Source: Rhodospirillaceae bacterium
GTDB taxonomy: Bacteria; Pseudomonadota; Alphaproteobacteria; Rhodospirillales; Magnetovibrionaceae
Direction of reading: 5' to 3'
NCBI GenBank assembly: GCA_029883045.1
Contig: JAOUJU010000131.1
Span: 1-5,489 of the forward strand
Length of the DNA: 5,489 nt
Under the pieces are notes generated by a model, which saw nothing but the letters and a program-made list of their open reading frames with translations, made no database searches and was not told where the DNA came from. Every line of letters begins with the position of its first letter. Position 1 is the first letter of the stretch. The translations under genes and the position numbers were made by a program. Shown here piece after piece: positions 1 to 5,489 of this stretch.

Positions 1-1
1 A

Positions 2-1039
2 GACGAGCTAAGAAAAACCCATCCCGGTATTTTAGCCGTAACCGGTGCGCACAGTTACGAACAAGTTGTAAACGCAGTGCATGATGCGTTGCCGCCGAGC
101 AGCAACCCATTTATGGATATTGTCCCCGAAGCGGGTATCCGGTTAACGCCGCGCCATTATGCTTATTTAAAAATATCCGAAGGCTGCAATCACAAGTGCC
201 GCTTTTGCATAATCCCATCCATCAGAGGTAAACTTGCCAGTCGGCCAATTGACGAAATTATGCATGAAGCTGAAACCTTGGCCCGTTCTGGGGTTAAGGA
301 ATTGCTAGTCATATCCCAAGATACCGGTGCTTACGGGGTTGATTTAGGCGACGGGGTAAAAATAAATGAATTAGCAAAGCGTTTGGGTGAACTGGGCATA
401 TGGATACGCATGCATTACGTTTACCCCTACCCCCATGTTGACGGTTTAATTGAATTGATGGCTGAGGGAAAAATTCTTCCCTACATTGACGTTCCATTTC
501 AGCACGCATCGCCAAGCGTATTAAAAGCAATGTCACGGCCCGCCCATCAGGAAAAATCACTGCAACGGGTAAAAAAATGGCGCGAAATTTGCCCCGACCT
601 TACAATCCGTTCGACATTTATTGTCGGTTTCCCCGGTGAAACGGTCAAAGATTTTGAATTCATGCTCGATTGGCTGGAAGAGGCTAATTTAGACCGGGTT
701 GGGTGTTTCAAATACGAAAACGTAAAAGGTGCTGCCGCCAACGACCTGCCCGGCCACGTAGACGCCGAAGAAATAGATACCCGCTGGGAACAGTTTATGG
801 AAGTTCAACAAGACATAAGCACCAAACAACTAAGCAAAAAAATTGGTCGCAGCATTGACGTATTAATTGATGGGCGCGATGAAGAAAATGCAATTGGGCG
901 TTCAGGTGCGGATTCACCCGAAGTTGACGGTGTAGTGTATGTTGAAAATGCGGGGCATCTTTCGCCCGGTGATATGGTAAAAGTAAAAGTAACCGCGGCG
1001 GACGAATATGATCTTTACGGTGAACTGGAAAGTACGTGA
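2..1039 (+). CDS. rimO: Ribosomal protein S12 methylthiotransferase RimO (5' end missing)
   Basis: RimO is a radical SAM enzyme with two iron-sulfur clusters that methylthiolates a conserved aspartate of ribosomal protein S12. The reading frame is open from the first bases, so the gene enters from the left edge; 345 residues are visible. About 85-90 N-terminal residues are missing, including the methylthiotransferase-domain cysteines that bind the second cluster. The radical SAM motif CNHKCRFC puts three cysteines at visible residues 62, 66 and 69 (bases 185-208), preceded by LKISEG. Family-typical blocks follow: [31 protein letters not shown] and DRVGCFKYE. The last ~65 residues form the TRAM domain and end in [10 protein letters not shown]. 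These blocks match E. coli RimO closely from memory; the related enzyme MiaB fits less well. The GTG at 77 is internal: the upstream codons read [17 protein letters not shown], which is also RimO sequence. The stop codon overlaps the next gene. Confidence 0.96.
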   Translation, partial: DELRKTHPGILAVTGAHSYEQVVNAVHDALPPSSNPFMDIVPEAGIRLTPRHYAYLKISEGCNHKCRFCIIPSIRGKLASRPIDEIMHEAETLARSGVKELLVISQDTGAYGVDLGDGVKINELAKRLGELGIWIRMHYVYPYPHVDGLIELMAEGKILPYIDVPFQHASPSVLKAMSRPAHQEKSLQRVKKWREICPDLTIRSTFIVGFPGETVKDFEFMLDWLEEANLDRVGCFKYENVKGAAANDLPGHVDAEEIDTRWEQFMEVQQDISTKQLSKKIGRSIDVLIDGRDEENAIGRSGADSPEVDGVVYVENAGHLSPGDMVKVKVTAADEYDLYGELEST

Positions 1040-1686
1040 CACTAAAAACCAAAATTCTTCCAGTTACAGCTTTAAGGCAAAATTGTTCCATCATTTGGTG
1101 TGATGAAACTAATCATGGCGCTATTGTTGATCCCGGCGGCGATGTTGAAAAAATAATATCCGCCGTAGAAGAAATAAACATGACACCAAAACTGGTTTTA
1201 ATAACCCACGCGCACATGGACCACGCTGGTGGGGCAGCCGCCACTGCGGAACATTTTGCTGTTCCAATCGAAGGGCCACACATTGATGATAAATTTTTAG
1301 TTGATGCCCTACCCCATCAGGGAAAAATGTATGATCTTCCTGGGTGTCGTGTCTATGAACCGCAAAGATGGCTACAGGCGGGCGATAGCATAAAATTTGG
1401 AAACATTGTGCTTGATGTTTTGCATTGCCCCGGACACACCCCCGGTCATGTTGTTTTTTACGATAAAACAACCGACATGGCATTTGTTGGTGACGTAATT
1501 TTCAAAGGATCAATCGGCAGAACAGATTTTATCATGGGTAACCACGAAGACCTTATCCATTCAATTCGTGAAACGCTGTTCCCACTTGGCGAAAATGTAA
1601 CGTTTGTACCCGGACACGGGCCGACATCAACATTTGGCGAAGAAAGAAAAAATAATCCTTATGTTGGTGATGATGTTGTCGGCTGA
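1036..1686 (+). CDS. gloC: MBL-fold hydrolase, YcbL/GloC-type glyoxalase II
   Basis: This 216-residue metallo-beta-lactamase-fold enzyme is probably a type II glyoxalase that hydrolyses S-lactoylglutathione to lactate and glutathione in the cytoplasm, the last step of methylglyoxal detoxification. The metal site is complete: THAHMDH gives His58, His60, Asp62 and His63. His134 lies in CPGHTPGH, Asp153 in VGDVIFKG and His194 in PGHGP. The length equals that of E. coli YcbL (GloC). The C-terminal stretch [17 protein letters not shown] matches the YcbL pattern and lacks the extra helical domain of classical GloB. The GTG start at 1036 overlaps the rimO stop (GTGA), with a purine-rich GGAAAG just upstream, which suggests translational coupling and one transcript. 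A persulfide dioxygenase (ETHE1-like) shares the fold and would be tempting given the sat gene in this window, but the C-terminal motifs favour YcbL. The exact substrate is inferred. Confidence 0.9.
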   Translation: MTLKTKILPVTALRQNCSIIWCDETNHGAIVDPGGDVEKIISAVEEINMTPKLVLITHAHMDHAGGAAATAEHFAVPIEGPHIDDKFLVDALPHQGKMYDLPGCRVYEPQRWLQAGDSIKFGNIVLDVLHCPGHTPGHVVFYDKTTDMAFVGDVIFKGSIGRTDFIMGNHEDLIHSIRETLFPLGENVTFVPGHGPTSTFGEERKNNPYVGDDVVG

Positions 1687-1690
1687 TTGC

Positions 1691-1710
1691 TTGGTTGATT
1701 GGTTGGTTGT
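1691..1710. repeat. Short tandem TTGN tetranucleotide run
   Basis: Five consecutive tetramers read TTGG, TTGA, TTGG, TTGG, TTGT. They fill most of the gap between the convergent gloC stop and the stop codon of the minus-strand small membrane protein gene. No hairpin forms here, so it is not an intrinsic terminator. It is a low-complexity tract with no known role. Confidence 0.6.
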
Positions 1711-2027
1711 TACAGCGAATCCCACTTAGTTGCCAGCATGCCAAAAAACAAAGAAGAAAAACCAAGCAGCACAAAAATCATTACCATCCCAATAACAACA
1801 TAAAGAACCTTTCCCTTTTCAACGATGTCTTCAATGCTTACTGGGATGCTTTTTTTGGCAATATCTGCGTTGACCACATCTTCGGCAATAACCTCATCCA
1901 TATCGGCAATTTGCTGACGAAGGAATTTGACCACATCACCACCCTCACCGTGATCACGGATAGCCGATTGCAGCATTTTATTTAGCTCGTCTTTGTGTGC
2001 CGTATTGGCGCCGGCCGTATTAACCAT
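1710..2027 (-). CDS. Unrecognised 105-residue protein with one C-terminal membrane segment
   Basis: I do not recognise this family. The protein has a charged, probably alpha-helical N-terminal part (about residues 10-70, rich in Asp, Glu, Lys and Gln). One strongly hydrophobic segment follows (about 73-99, starting KVLYVVIGMVMIFVLLGF), then a short tail ending TKWDSL. This arrangement suggests an inner-membrane protein with most of its mass on one side, probably cytoplasmic because there is no N-terminal signal. Reasons to call it real: it fills an otherwise empty stretch, has a clean hydrophilic/hydrophobic division, starts with ATG next to an AT-rich promoter-like region, and stops 23 bases from gloC. 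The ribosome binding site is weak (AGG about 11 bases before the ATG). The overlapping plus-strand frame starts with TTG, has a His/Asn-rich composition and is less credible. It is convergent with gloC and divergent from the peptidase unit, so it is probably transcribed alone. Confidence 0.65.
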   Translation of the reverse strand: MVNTAGANTAHKDELNKMLQSAIRDHGEGGDVVKFLRQQIADMDEVIAEDVVNADIAKKSIPVSIEDIVEKGKVLYVVIGMVMIFVLLGFSSLFFGMLATKWDSL

Positions 2028-2161
2028 TTGTTTTTTGCCTATTTTTTACTGAACTAATGAAATATTTCAGTATTTTACTATATATATTTGTATATACGTC
2101 TTGACTTAAGTCGGCAAGCCCGAGGTGACGGTGAACACAGCCGACATTGGACCAATCGGGT
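2028..2161. promoter_or_regulatory. AT-rich divergent intergenic region with palindromes
   Basis: These 134 bases separate the minus-strand small membrane protein gene from the plus-strand peptidase unit and should hold both promoters. Bases 2041-2100 are very AT-rich, with several TATA-like hexamers on each strand (for example TAAAAT on the minus strand at 2077-2072, and TATATT at 2083-2088 on the plus strand). None has a well-spaced TTGACA partner, so no promoter can be fixed. Two perfect palindromes are present: TGAAATATTTCA (2058-2069) and GACTTAAGTC (2103-2112). The first is nested inside the arms ACTGAA (2048-2053) and TTCAGT (2066-2071). They could be protein-binding sites; this is inference. 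Confidence 0.4.
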
Positions 2162-2284
2162 ATGAAACAATCTATTAACGCTTATGACGATATTATTGAT
2201 AAAGAAGGATTAATTGCCAGAACACCGCCGCCCCCAGCCGCCCCCAAAAGGGCAAAGGATTGTTCGGGTAAAAAATGGATATGA
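2162..2284 (+). CDS. Putative 40-codon ORF overlapping the M23 peptidase start
   Basis: The frame from ATG 2162 encodes 40 residues, starting MKQSINAYDDIIDKEGLIAR, followed by a proline/alanine-rich stretch (TPPPPAAPKRAK) and ending CSGKKWI. I recognise no family, and there is no signal peptide or membrane segment. Its TGA stop (2282-2284) overlaps the ATG at 2281 as ATGA, the classic coupling arrangement, and that ATG is the third codon of the peptidase gene. This makes it either a small protein translationally coupled to the peptidase or a leader ORF controlling it. Evidence against: the ribosome binding site is poor (CGGG only a few bases before the ATG) and the ORF is short enough to occur by chance. 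In-frame stops bound it at 2132, and a TTG at 2147 is an alternative start. Confidence 0.4.
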   Translation: MKQSINAYDDIIDKEGLIARTPPPPAAPKRAKDCSGKKWI

Positions 2285-3708
2285 GAATTAAACATATGGT
2301 TATGCGTTCAATGCTTGGAACTGGCGTCATTATTGTGGGCGCCTTTTTGTCCCTTGGTTATTCATGGGGTAATGCGCCGGGCAATATTGGCGTTGATAGC
2401 ATTAATACTAATGGCTCTGTCGCCCTTGCGCCTATTTCACTTGGTAATCCGCAAGCCGCTGGCACACTTTCGGTTAGTGCACCAAACAATACAAACAACA
2501 ATGATGATGATACCGGGTTTTTTGCAAACCTTCTTAATGGTGCACGCGACCTTGTAACTTATGAAAAACCTATATTGGTAAAATCTGGCGACACCCTTGC
2601 AAAAATATTGGGTCGTGCTGGTGCCAATAATGAACAGACAAATAATATAATTAAATCTCTTTCCGGTATGTTCGATGCGCGCAGCCTAAAGGTTAACCAA
2701 AAAATATTTGCCCGCTTTGTTCCCGCCTTTCCCAGCGAAGATGAAACATATGGGATAGGTAGTGATATTTTTGCTGGTCTGGTAATTCCGCTTGATTACC
2801 GTAACCGCATAGTGGTTTCGCTTAAAAATTCTTCTCCCCAAAGCGGCTTCGTTGCCAAAAAAGTTTCTTTTGAATTAACCCCTGAAAATGTTCGCGCCGA
2901 AGGAAAGATTGATTCTAGCCTTTATCTTGCGGCCACAAATAATGGTGTTACCCCACCGGTAATAAATGAACTTATTCGTATTTTTTCATGGGATGTAGAT
3001 TTCCAACGTGACATCTGGAAAAATGATGATTTTGAAGTAATGTACCAACGCTTTCGCGATGAAGATGGAAACGTAGTTTACAATAACGGAATTAAATATG
3101 CTGCGTTAACACTGCAAGGAAAGAAAAAAGCAATTTACCTGCACCAGCTAAAAGATGGGACAACAGATTATTTCGACGAAAACGGACAAAGCGCACGCAA
3201 AGCATTAATGCGCACCCCAATTAACGGGGCTAGGCTTTCGTCCACATTCGGTAAACGCAAACATCCAGTTTTGGGTTATACCAAAATGCACAAAGGTGCA
3301 GACTTTGCTGCCCCCACTGGCACGCCAATTTATGCCGCCGGTAACGGTACCATCGAAAAATCAGGGCGCAACGGTGCTTATGGTAATTATGTACGCATTC
3401 GTCACAATTCTGAATATTCTACTGCCTACGCCCACATGAAGGCGATTAAACGTGGGATAAGCAAAGGCAAGCGCGTAACACAAGGTGAAGTTATTGGTTA
3501 TGTTGGAACCACCGGGCGTTCAACTGGGCCACATCTGCATTATGAAATATTGCGCGGCAACAAACAGGTTAACCCGCTAAAGGTGAAAATGCCTTCTGGG
3601 CAAAAACTGGCTGGGGCGGAACTTAAGCGTTTCAAGGTATCGTTGGCGGAAATAACCAACGAATGGGCCAAACTTGAAAGCGAACGCGGCCAATTGGCGC
3701 AAAAATAA
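2275..3708 (+). CDS. M23-family peptidoglycan endopeptidase with LysM-like domain (MepM-like)
   Basis: This 477-residue zinc metallopeptidase is predicted to cut peptide cross-links of peptidoglycan in the periplasm. Residues about 1-32 hold basic residues and a hydrophobic segment (LGTGVIIVGAFLSLGY), a signal peptide or membrane anchor. An Asn/Ser-rich linker (33-81) follows, then a LysM/OapA-like domain (about 100-148, with LVKSGDTLAKILGRAG). A middle domain (about 150-310) is typical of MepM/Csd3-like proteins. The M23 domain spans about 320-435. The catalytic set is complete: His339 and Asp343 (HKGAD), His387 (YAHM), His420 and His422 (HLH), with GTTGRSTGPHLHYE intact. A basic/charged tail ends the protein. 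The start could be ATG 2275 or ATG 2281; a stop at 2269 rules out anything further upstream. ATG 2275 has GGG six bases before it, while ATG 2281 forms an ATGA overlap with the preceding small ORF. Being MepM-like, it probably acts in wall expansion or cell separation. Confidence 0.93.
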   Translation: MDMRIKHMVMRSMLGTGVIIVGAFLSLGYSWGNAPGNIGVDSINTNGSVALAPISLGNPQAAGTLSVSAPNNTNNNDDDTGFFANLLNGARDLVTYEKPILVKSGDTLAKILGRAGANNEQTNNIIKSLSGMFDARSLKVNQKIFARFVPAFPSEDETYGIGSDIFAGLVIPLDYRNRIVVSLKNSSPQSGFVAKKVSFELTPENVRAEGKIDSSLYLAATNNGVTPPVINELIRIFSWDVDFQRDIWKNDDFEVMYQRFRDEDGNVVYNNGIKYAALTLQGKKKAIYLHQLKDGTTDYFDENGQSARKALMRTPINGARLSSTFGKRKHPVLGYTKMHKGADFAAPTGTPIYAAGNGTIEKSGRNGAYGNYVRIRHNSEYSTAYAHMKAIKRGISKGKRVTQGEVIGYVGTTGRSTGPHLHYEILRGNKQVNPLKVKMPSGQKLAGAELKRFKVSLAEITNEWAKLESERGQLAQK

Positions 3709-3719
3709 AAAAATATCTT

Positions 3720-4340
3720 TTAAATTTCCGGGGCGTTTCGTTCTTGCAATGCTTGCCTGATAATTTGGATTGCCGACAAGAAAAACATTCCGGCAATAAA
3801 CATTGCGACAATTAAATCGGGCCACGGGGTTTTCGTAAACCAAACCGCACCCGCCGCAATCATGACCGCGATGTTTCCAATTGCATCATTTCTGCTGCAC
3901 AACCACACCGAACGAACATTGGCGTCGCCGTCTTTATAACGCATCAACAACAAAACGCTGCTTAGGTTAGCCATTAAGGCCAACAGGCCAACCGCGCCCA
4001 TTACCTCGGCTTTGGGCATGCCCAAAATGAAAACCTGATAAATGGTTGTGCCCAAAACCCACGCGCCCATTGCGCCTAGGCTGATGCCTTTTATTAGGGC
4101 CGCATTTGCCCGGGCCTTAACCGACATGCCAATTACATAAAGGCTAAGACCGTATGTTGCGCTATCGCCCAAAAAATCAAGGGCATCTGCCTGCAGTGCC
4201 TTGGAACCGGCAAAGGCCCCTGCCACCAATTCAATTGCAAACATTGATGCGTTTATAATGATGACAATCCACAGGGCGCGCCTGTAATGGGCTGATAAGC
4301 CGTCAAATTTTGGTTCGCAGTCACAACCGATAACGCTCAT
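3720..4340 (-). CDS. Short cation diffusion facilitator (CDF) transporter without C-terminal domain
   Basis: This is predicted to be an inner-membrane metal/proton antiporter exporting divalent cations; the metal is unknown. Its 206 residues form six hydrophobic segments (about 22-44, 49-71, 82-106, 112-133, 145-168 and 173-195). Segment 2 carries ADALDFLGDSATYGLSLY, giving Asp55 and Asp59 at the usual HxxxD/DxxxD metal site. Segment 5 carries WLCSRNDAIGN, giving Cys148 and Asp152, where most CDF proteins have His and Asp. The protein ends just after segment 6, so the cytoplasmic dimerisation domain of YiiP or ZitB is absent. The N-terminus holds a Cys-Asp-Cys motif (Cys6, Cys8) that might bind metal. 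I chose ATG 4340 because AGGA lies seven bases upstream and the sequence from there matches family starts. An in-frame start at 4445 would add 35 unlikely residues. It converges with the peptidase gene (11-base gap) and diverges from sat. Confidence 0.88.
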   Translation of the reverse strand: MSVIGCDCEPKFDGLSAHYRRALWIVIIINASMFAIELVAGAFAGSKALQADALDFLGDSATYGLSLYVIGMSVKARANAALIKGISLGAMGAWVLGTTIYQVFILGMPKAEVMGAVGLLALMANLSSVLLLMRYKDGDANVRSVWLCSRNDAIGNIAVMIAAGAVWFTKTPWPDLIVAMFIAGMFFLSAIQIIRQALQERNAPEI

Positions 4341-4503
4341 TTTTTGATCCTGCCCATTACGCCAGTATATTAGAATCTTTATATATTTTATTTTTTTAAT
4401 TTTCGATGGTGAAATTACCCAATATTTTGCTAAAAAGCATCTCAATGTATTTTTTTGGCCTTTTTAGCTATGGCCCAACACTAAAAATTTTATGGGAGGT
4501 AAT
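4341..4503. promoter_or_regulatory. Divergent promoter region between the CDF gene and sat
   Basis: These 163 AT-rich bases must carry the start signals for both genes. On the minus strand, TATACT (4369-4364) is a good -10 match and would give a leader of about 17 bases for the transporter, but no clear -35 box sits 16-18 bases further upstream. On the plus strand, TGTATTTT (around 4446-4453) with TTGCTA (4427-4432) is a weak candidate for sat. An imperfect inverted repeat, TTGGCC (4455-4460) and TGGCCCAA (4471-4478), lies between that candidate and the sat ribosome binding site. I see no recognisable riboswitch or known metal-regulator operator. Confidence 0.4.
4494..4499 (+). promoter_or_regulatory. 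Strong ribosome binding site of sat
   Basis: GGGAGG lies four bases before the ATG at 4504. It is the best Shine-Dalgarno match in the window, fixes the sat start, and fits a well-expressed gene. Confidence 0.8.
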
Positions 4504-5489
4504 ATGTCACACTTGGTGCAACCCCACGGGGGAGAAGGGCTTAAGCCATTATTGGCTGCTGAAGCCGAACGCGCGGATCTAAAAAAACATGCTGAAGGCC
4601 TGAAGAAAATTCCAATGTCGAGCAAGGAAACATCTGACGTTTTGATGTTTTCCATGGGTGCATACACACCGCTTGACGGGTTCATGGGTCGTGATGACTG
4701 GCATGGCGTTTGCGCCGACATGAAGCTGAAAAACGGTTTGTTCTGGCCAATTCCCATTACCATCACAGCAGACAAAGCGTTAGCCGATTCCATTGGCAAC
4801 AGCGAAGAGGTCGCCTTGGTTGACGAAGAATCCGGCCTTATCATGGCCGTCATGACGGTAAATGAAAAATTCGCGCTCAGTGCTGACGACAAAGCGTTTG
4901 AAGCGCAAAACGTCTATACCACCACCGATGACAAGCACCCCGGCGTACAAAAGGTCAATGAACAAAAAGACGTTGCCCTGTCCGGCCCACTGACGGTCAT
5001 TGATGAAGGTGAATTCCCATCCCTGTTTGGTGATTTGTATCAGCGCCCCGCCGAAGCCCGTGCAGAATTTGCGGAAAAAGGCTGGTCCAAGGTTGCAGCG
5101 TTTCAAACCCGCAACCCCATGCACCGTTCACACGAACACCTAGCCAAAATTGCTGTCGAAGTTACCGATGGTGTTTACATCCACCAAGTTCTGGGCAAAT
5201 TGAAAGCTGGTGACATTCCCGCCGAAACCCGCACCAAAGCTATTCAGGCAATGATAGACAACTACTTCGTTAAGGGAACCGTCATTCAGGCGGGCTATCC
5301 TATCGAAATGCGTTATGCCGGGCCGCGCGAAGCATTGTTTCATGCGCTTATCCGTCAAAATTATGGCTGTTCGCACCTTATTGTTGGGCGCGATCATGCT
5401 GGCGTGGGCGATTATTATGGACCGTTTGATGCACAGCACATATTCGACAAACTATGGGACGGTGCGCTAGAAACCCAGCCGCTTAAAAT
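4504..5489 (+). CDS. sat: Sulfate adenylyltransferase (ATP sulfurylase), homo-oligomeric type, 3' end missing
   Basis: The enzyme interconverts ATP plus sulfate with adenylylsulfate (APS) plus pyrophosphate in the cytoplasm. The frame is open to the right edge with 328 residues visible; the family is about 400 residues, so roughly 70 are missing. The protein opens with SHLVQPHGG, typical of this family. An N-terminal PUA-like domain covers about residues 1-165, with YTPLDGFMG inside it. The nucleotide-binding motif QTRNPMHRSHE is at 201-211 and the second signature GRDHAGVGDYYGPFDAQ starts at 295; both are intact. It is not the CysN/CysD heterodimer, and no APS-kinase fusion is visible. As I recall them, Sat enzymes of sulfur oxidisers and sulfate reducers have the same wording in this region. 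In sulfite oxidisers this enzyme runs in reverse with AprBA to make ATP; assimilation is the alternative, and the missing downstream DNA would decide. It is divergent from the CDF gene and G+C-richer than the left half of the window. Confidence 0.95.
   Translation, partial: MSHLVQPHGGEGLKPLLAAEAERADLKKHAEGLKKIPMSSKETSDVLMFSMGAYTPLDGFMGRDDWHGVCADMKLKNGLFWPIPITITADKALADSIGNSEEVALVDEESGLIMAVMTVNEKFALSADDKAFEAQNVYTTTDDKHPGVQKVNEQKDVALSGPLTVIDEGEFPSLFGDLYQRPAEARAEFAEKGWSKVAAFQTRNPMHRSHEHLAKIAVEVTDGVYIHQVLGKLKAGDIPAETRTKAIQAMIDNYFVKGTVIQAGYPIEMRYAGPREALFHALIRQNYGCSHLIVGRDHAGVGDYYGPFDAQHIFDKLWDGALETQPLK

Noticed and set aside
77..1039. GTG at 77 as the rimO start
   Set aside because: The frame stays open to the left edge and the upstream codons read [17 protein letters not shown], which belongs to RimO, so the gene is truncated by the window.
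309..1483. Minus-strand open frames across rimO and gloC
   Set aside because: They overlap well-identified genes and show no recognisable domains or start signals.
1695..1985. Plus-strand 96-codon frame opposite the small membrane protein gene
   Set aside because: It begins with TTG inside the TTGN tract, has a His/Asn/Lys-rich composition and shows no domain; the minus-strand frame is far more protein-like.
2101..2129. TTGACT at 2101 as a -35 box
   Set aside because: No -10-like hexamer lies 16-18 bases downstream; that position is GGTGAC-like, G+C-rich sequence.
2125..2178. 17-codon GTG frame after GAGG at 2122
   Set aside because: Too short, with no recognisable content, and the apparent ribosome site overlaps the start codon.
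2315..2557. 80-codon plus-strand frame inside the peptidase gene
   Set aside because: It is an out-of-frame shadow; its hydrophobicity follows from frame-shifted reading of the signal and linker region.
3709..3719. Terminator between the convergent peptidase and CDF genes
   Set aside because: The 11-base gap is A/T-rich but has no G+C-rich stem on either strand, so no intrinsic terminator can be called.
4341..4445. Upstream ATG at 4445 giving a 241-residue CDF protein
   Set aside because: The extra 35 residues are an atypical, Lys/Ile/Tyr-rich translation of AT-rich promoter DNA, while ATG 4340 has AGGA at good spacing and a family-like N-terminus.
4464..5439. Minus-strand open frames across sat
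   Set aside because: They are antisense shadows of a clearly recognised Sat coding sequence.

Overview
The window looks like ordinary chromosomal DNA from a free-living, moderately AT-rich proteobacterium. I favour an alphaproteobacterium. The C-terminal part of the M23 peptidase resembles alphaproteobacterial MepM-like proteins I know from memory, RimO is of the proteobacterial type, and the sulfate adenylyltransferase is the homo-oligomeric type used in bacterial sulfur metabolism. The lineage is an inference, not a database result. I see no tRNA, rRNA, CRISPR array, insertion sequence or phage gene.

Left part (1-1686, plus strand): the 3' portion of rimO (ribosomal protein S12 methylthiotransferase) enters from the left edge. 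It overlaps by four bases (GTGA) with a gloC/ycbL-type metallo-beta-lactamase-fold hydrolase, so the two are probably co-transcribed and translationally coupled. Middle (1687-3708): a minus-strand gene for an unrecognised 105-residue protein with one C-terminal membrane segment converges on gloC. Its start faces an AT-rich intergenic stretch with palindromes. Beyond that lies a probable 40-codon plus-strand ORF (2162-2284) that overlaps the start of a secreted or membrane-anchored M23 cell-wall endopeptidase with a LysM-like domain.

Right part (3709-5489): the peptidase converges, with an 11-base gap, on a minus-strand gene for a short cation diffusion facilitator (CDF) transporter that lacks the usual cytoplasmic C-terminal domain. 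Divergent from it, 163 bases away, is sat (sulfate adenylyltransferase), which has a strong ribosome binding site and runs off the right edge. This sat type usually works with adenylylsulfate reductase (AprBA) in sulfite oxidation or sulfate reduction, so the DNA to the right may hold a sulfur operon.

The genes do not form one obvious system. They cover translation-factor modification, aldehyde detoxification, wall remodelling, metal efflux and sulfur activation. The least explained items are the 105-residue membrane protein, the 40-codon ORF coupled to the peptidase, and the unusual metal-site residues of the CDF protein. I did not find convincing evidence of a wholly new system here.
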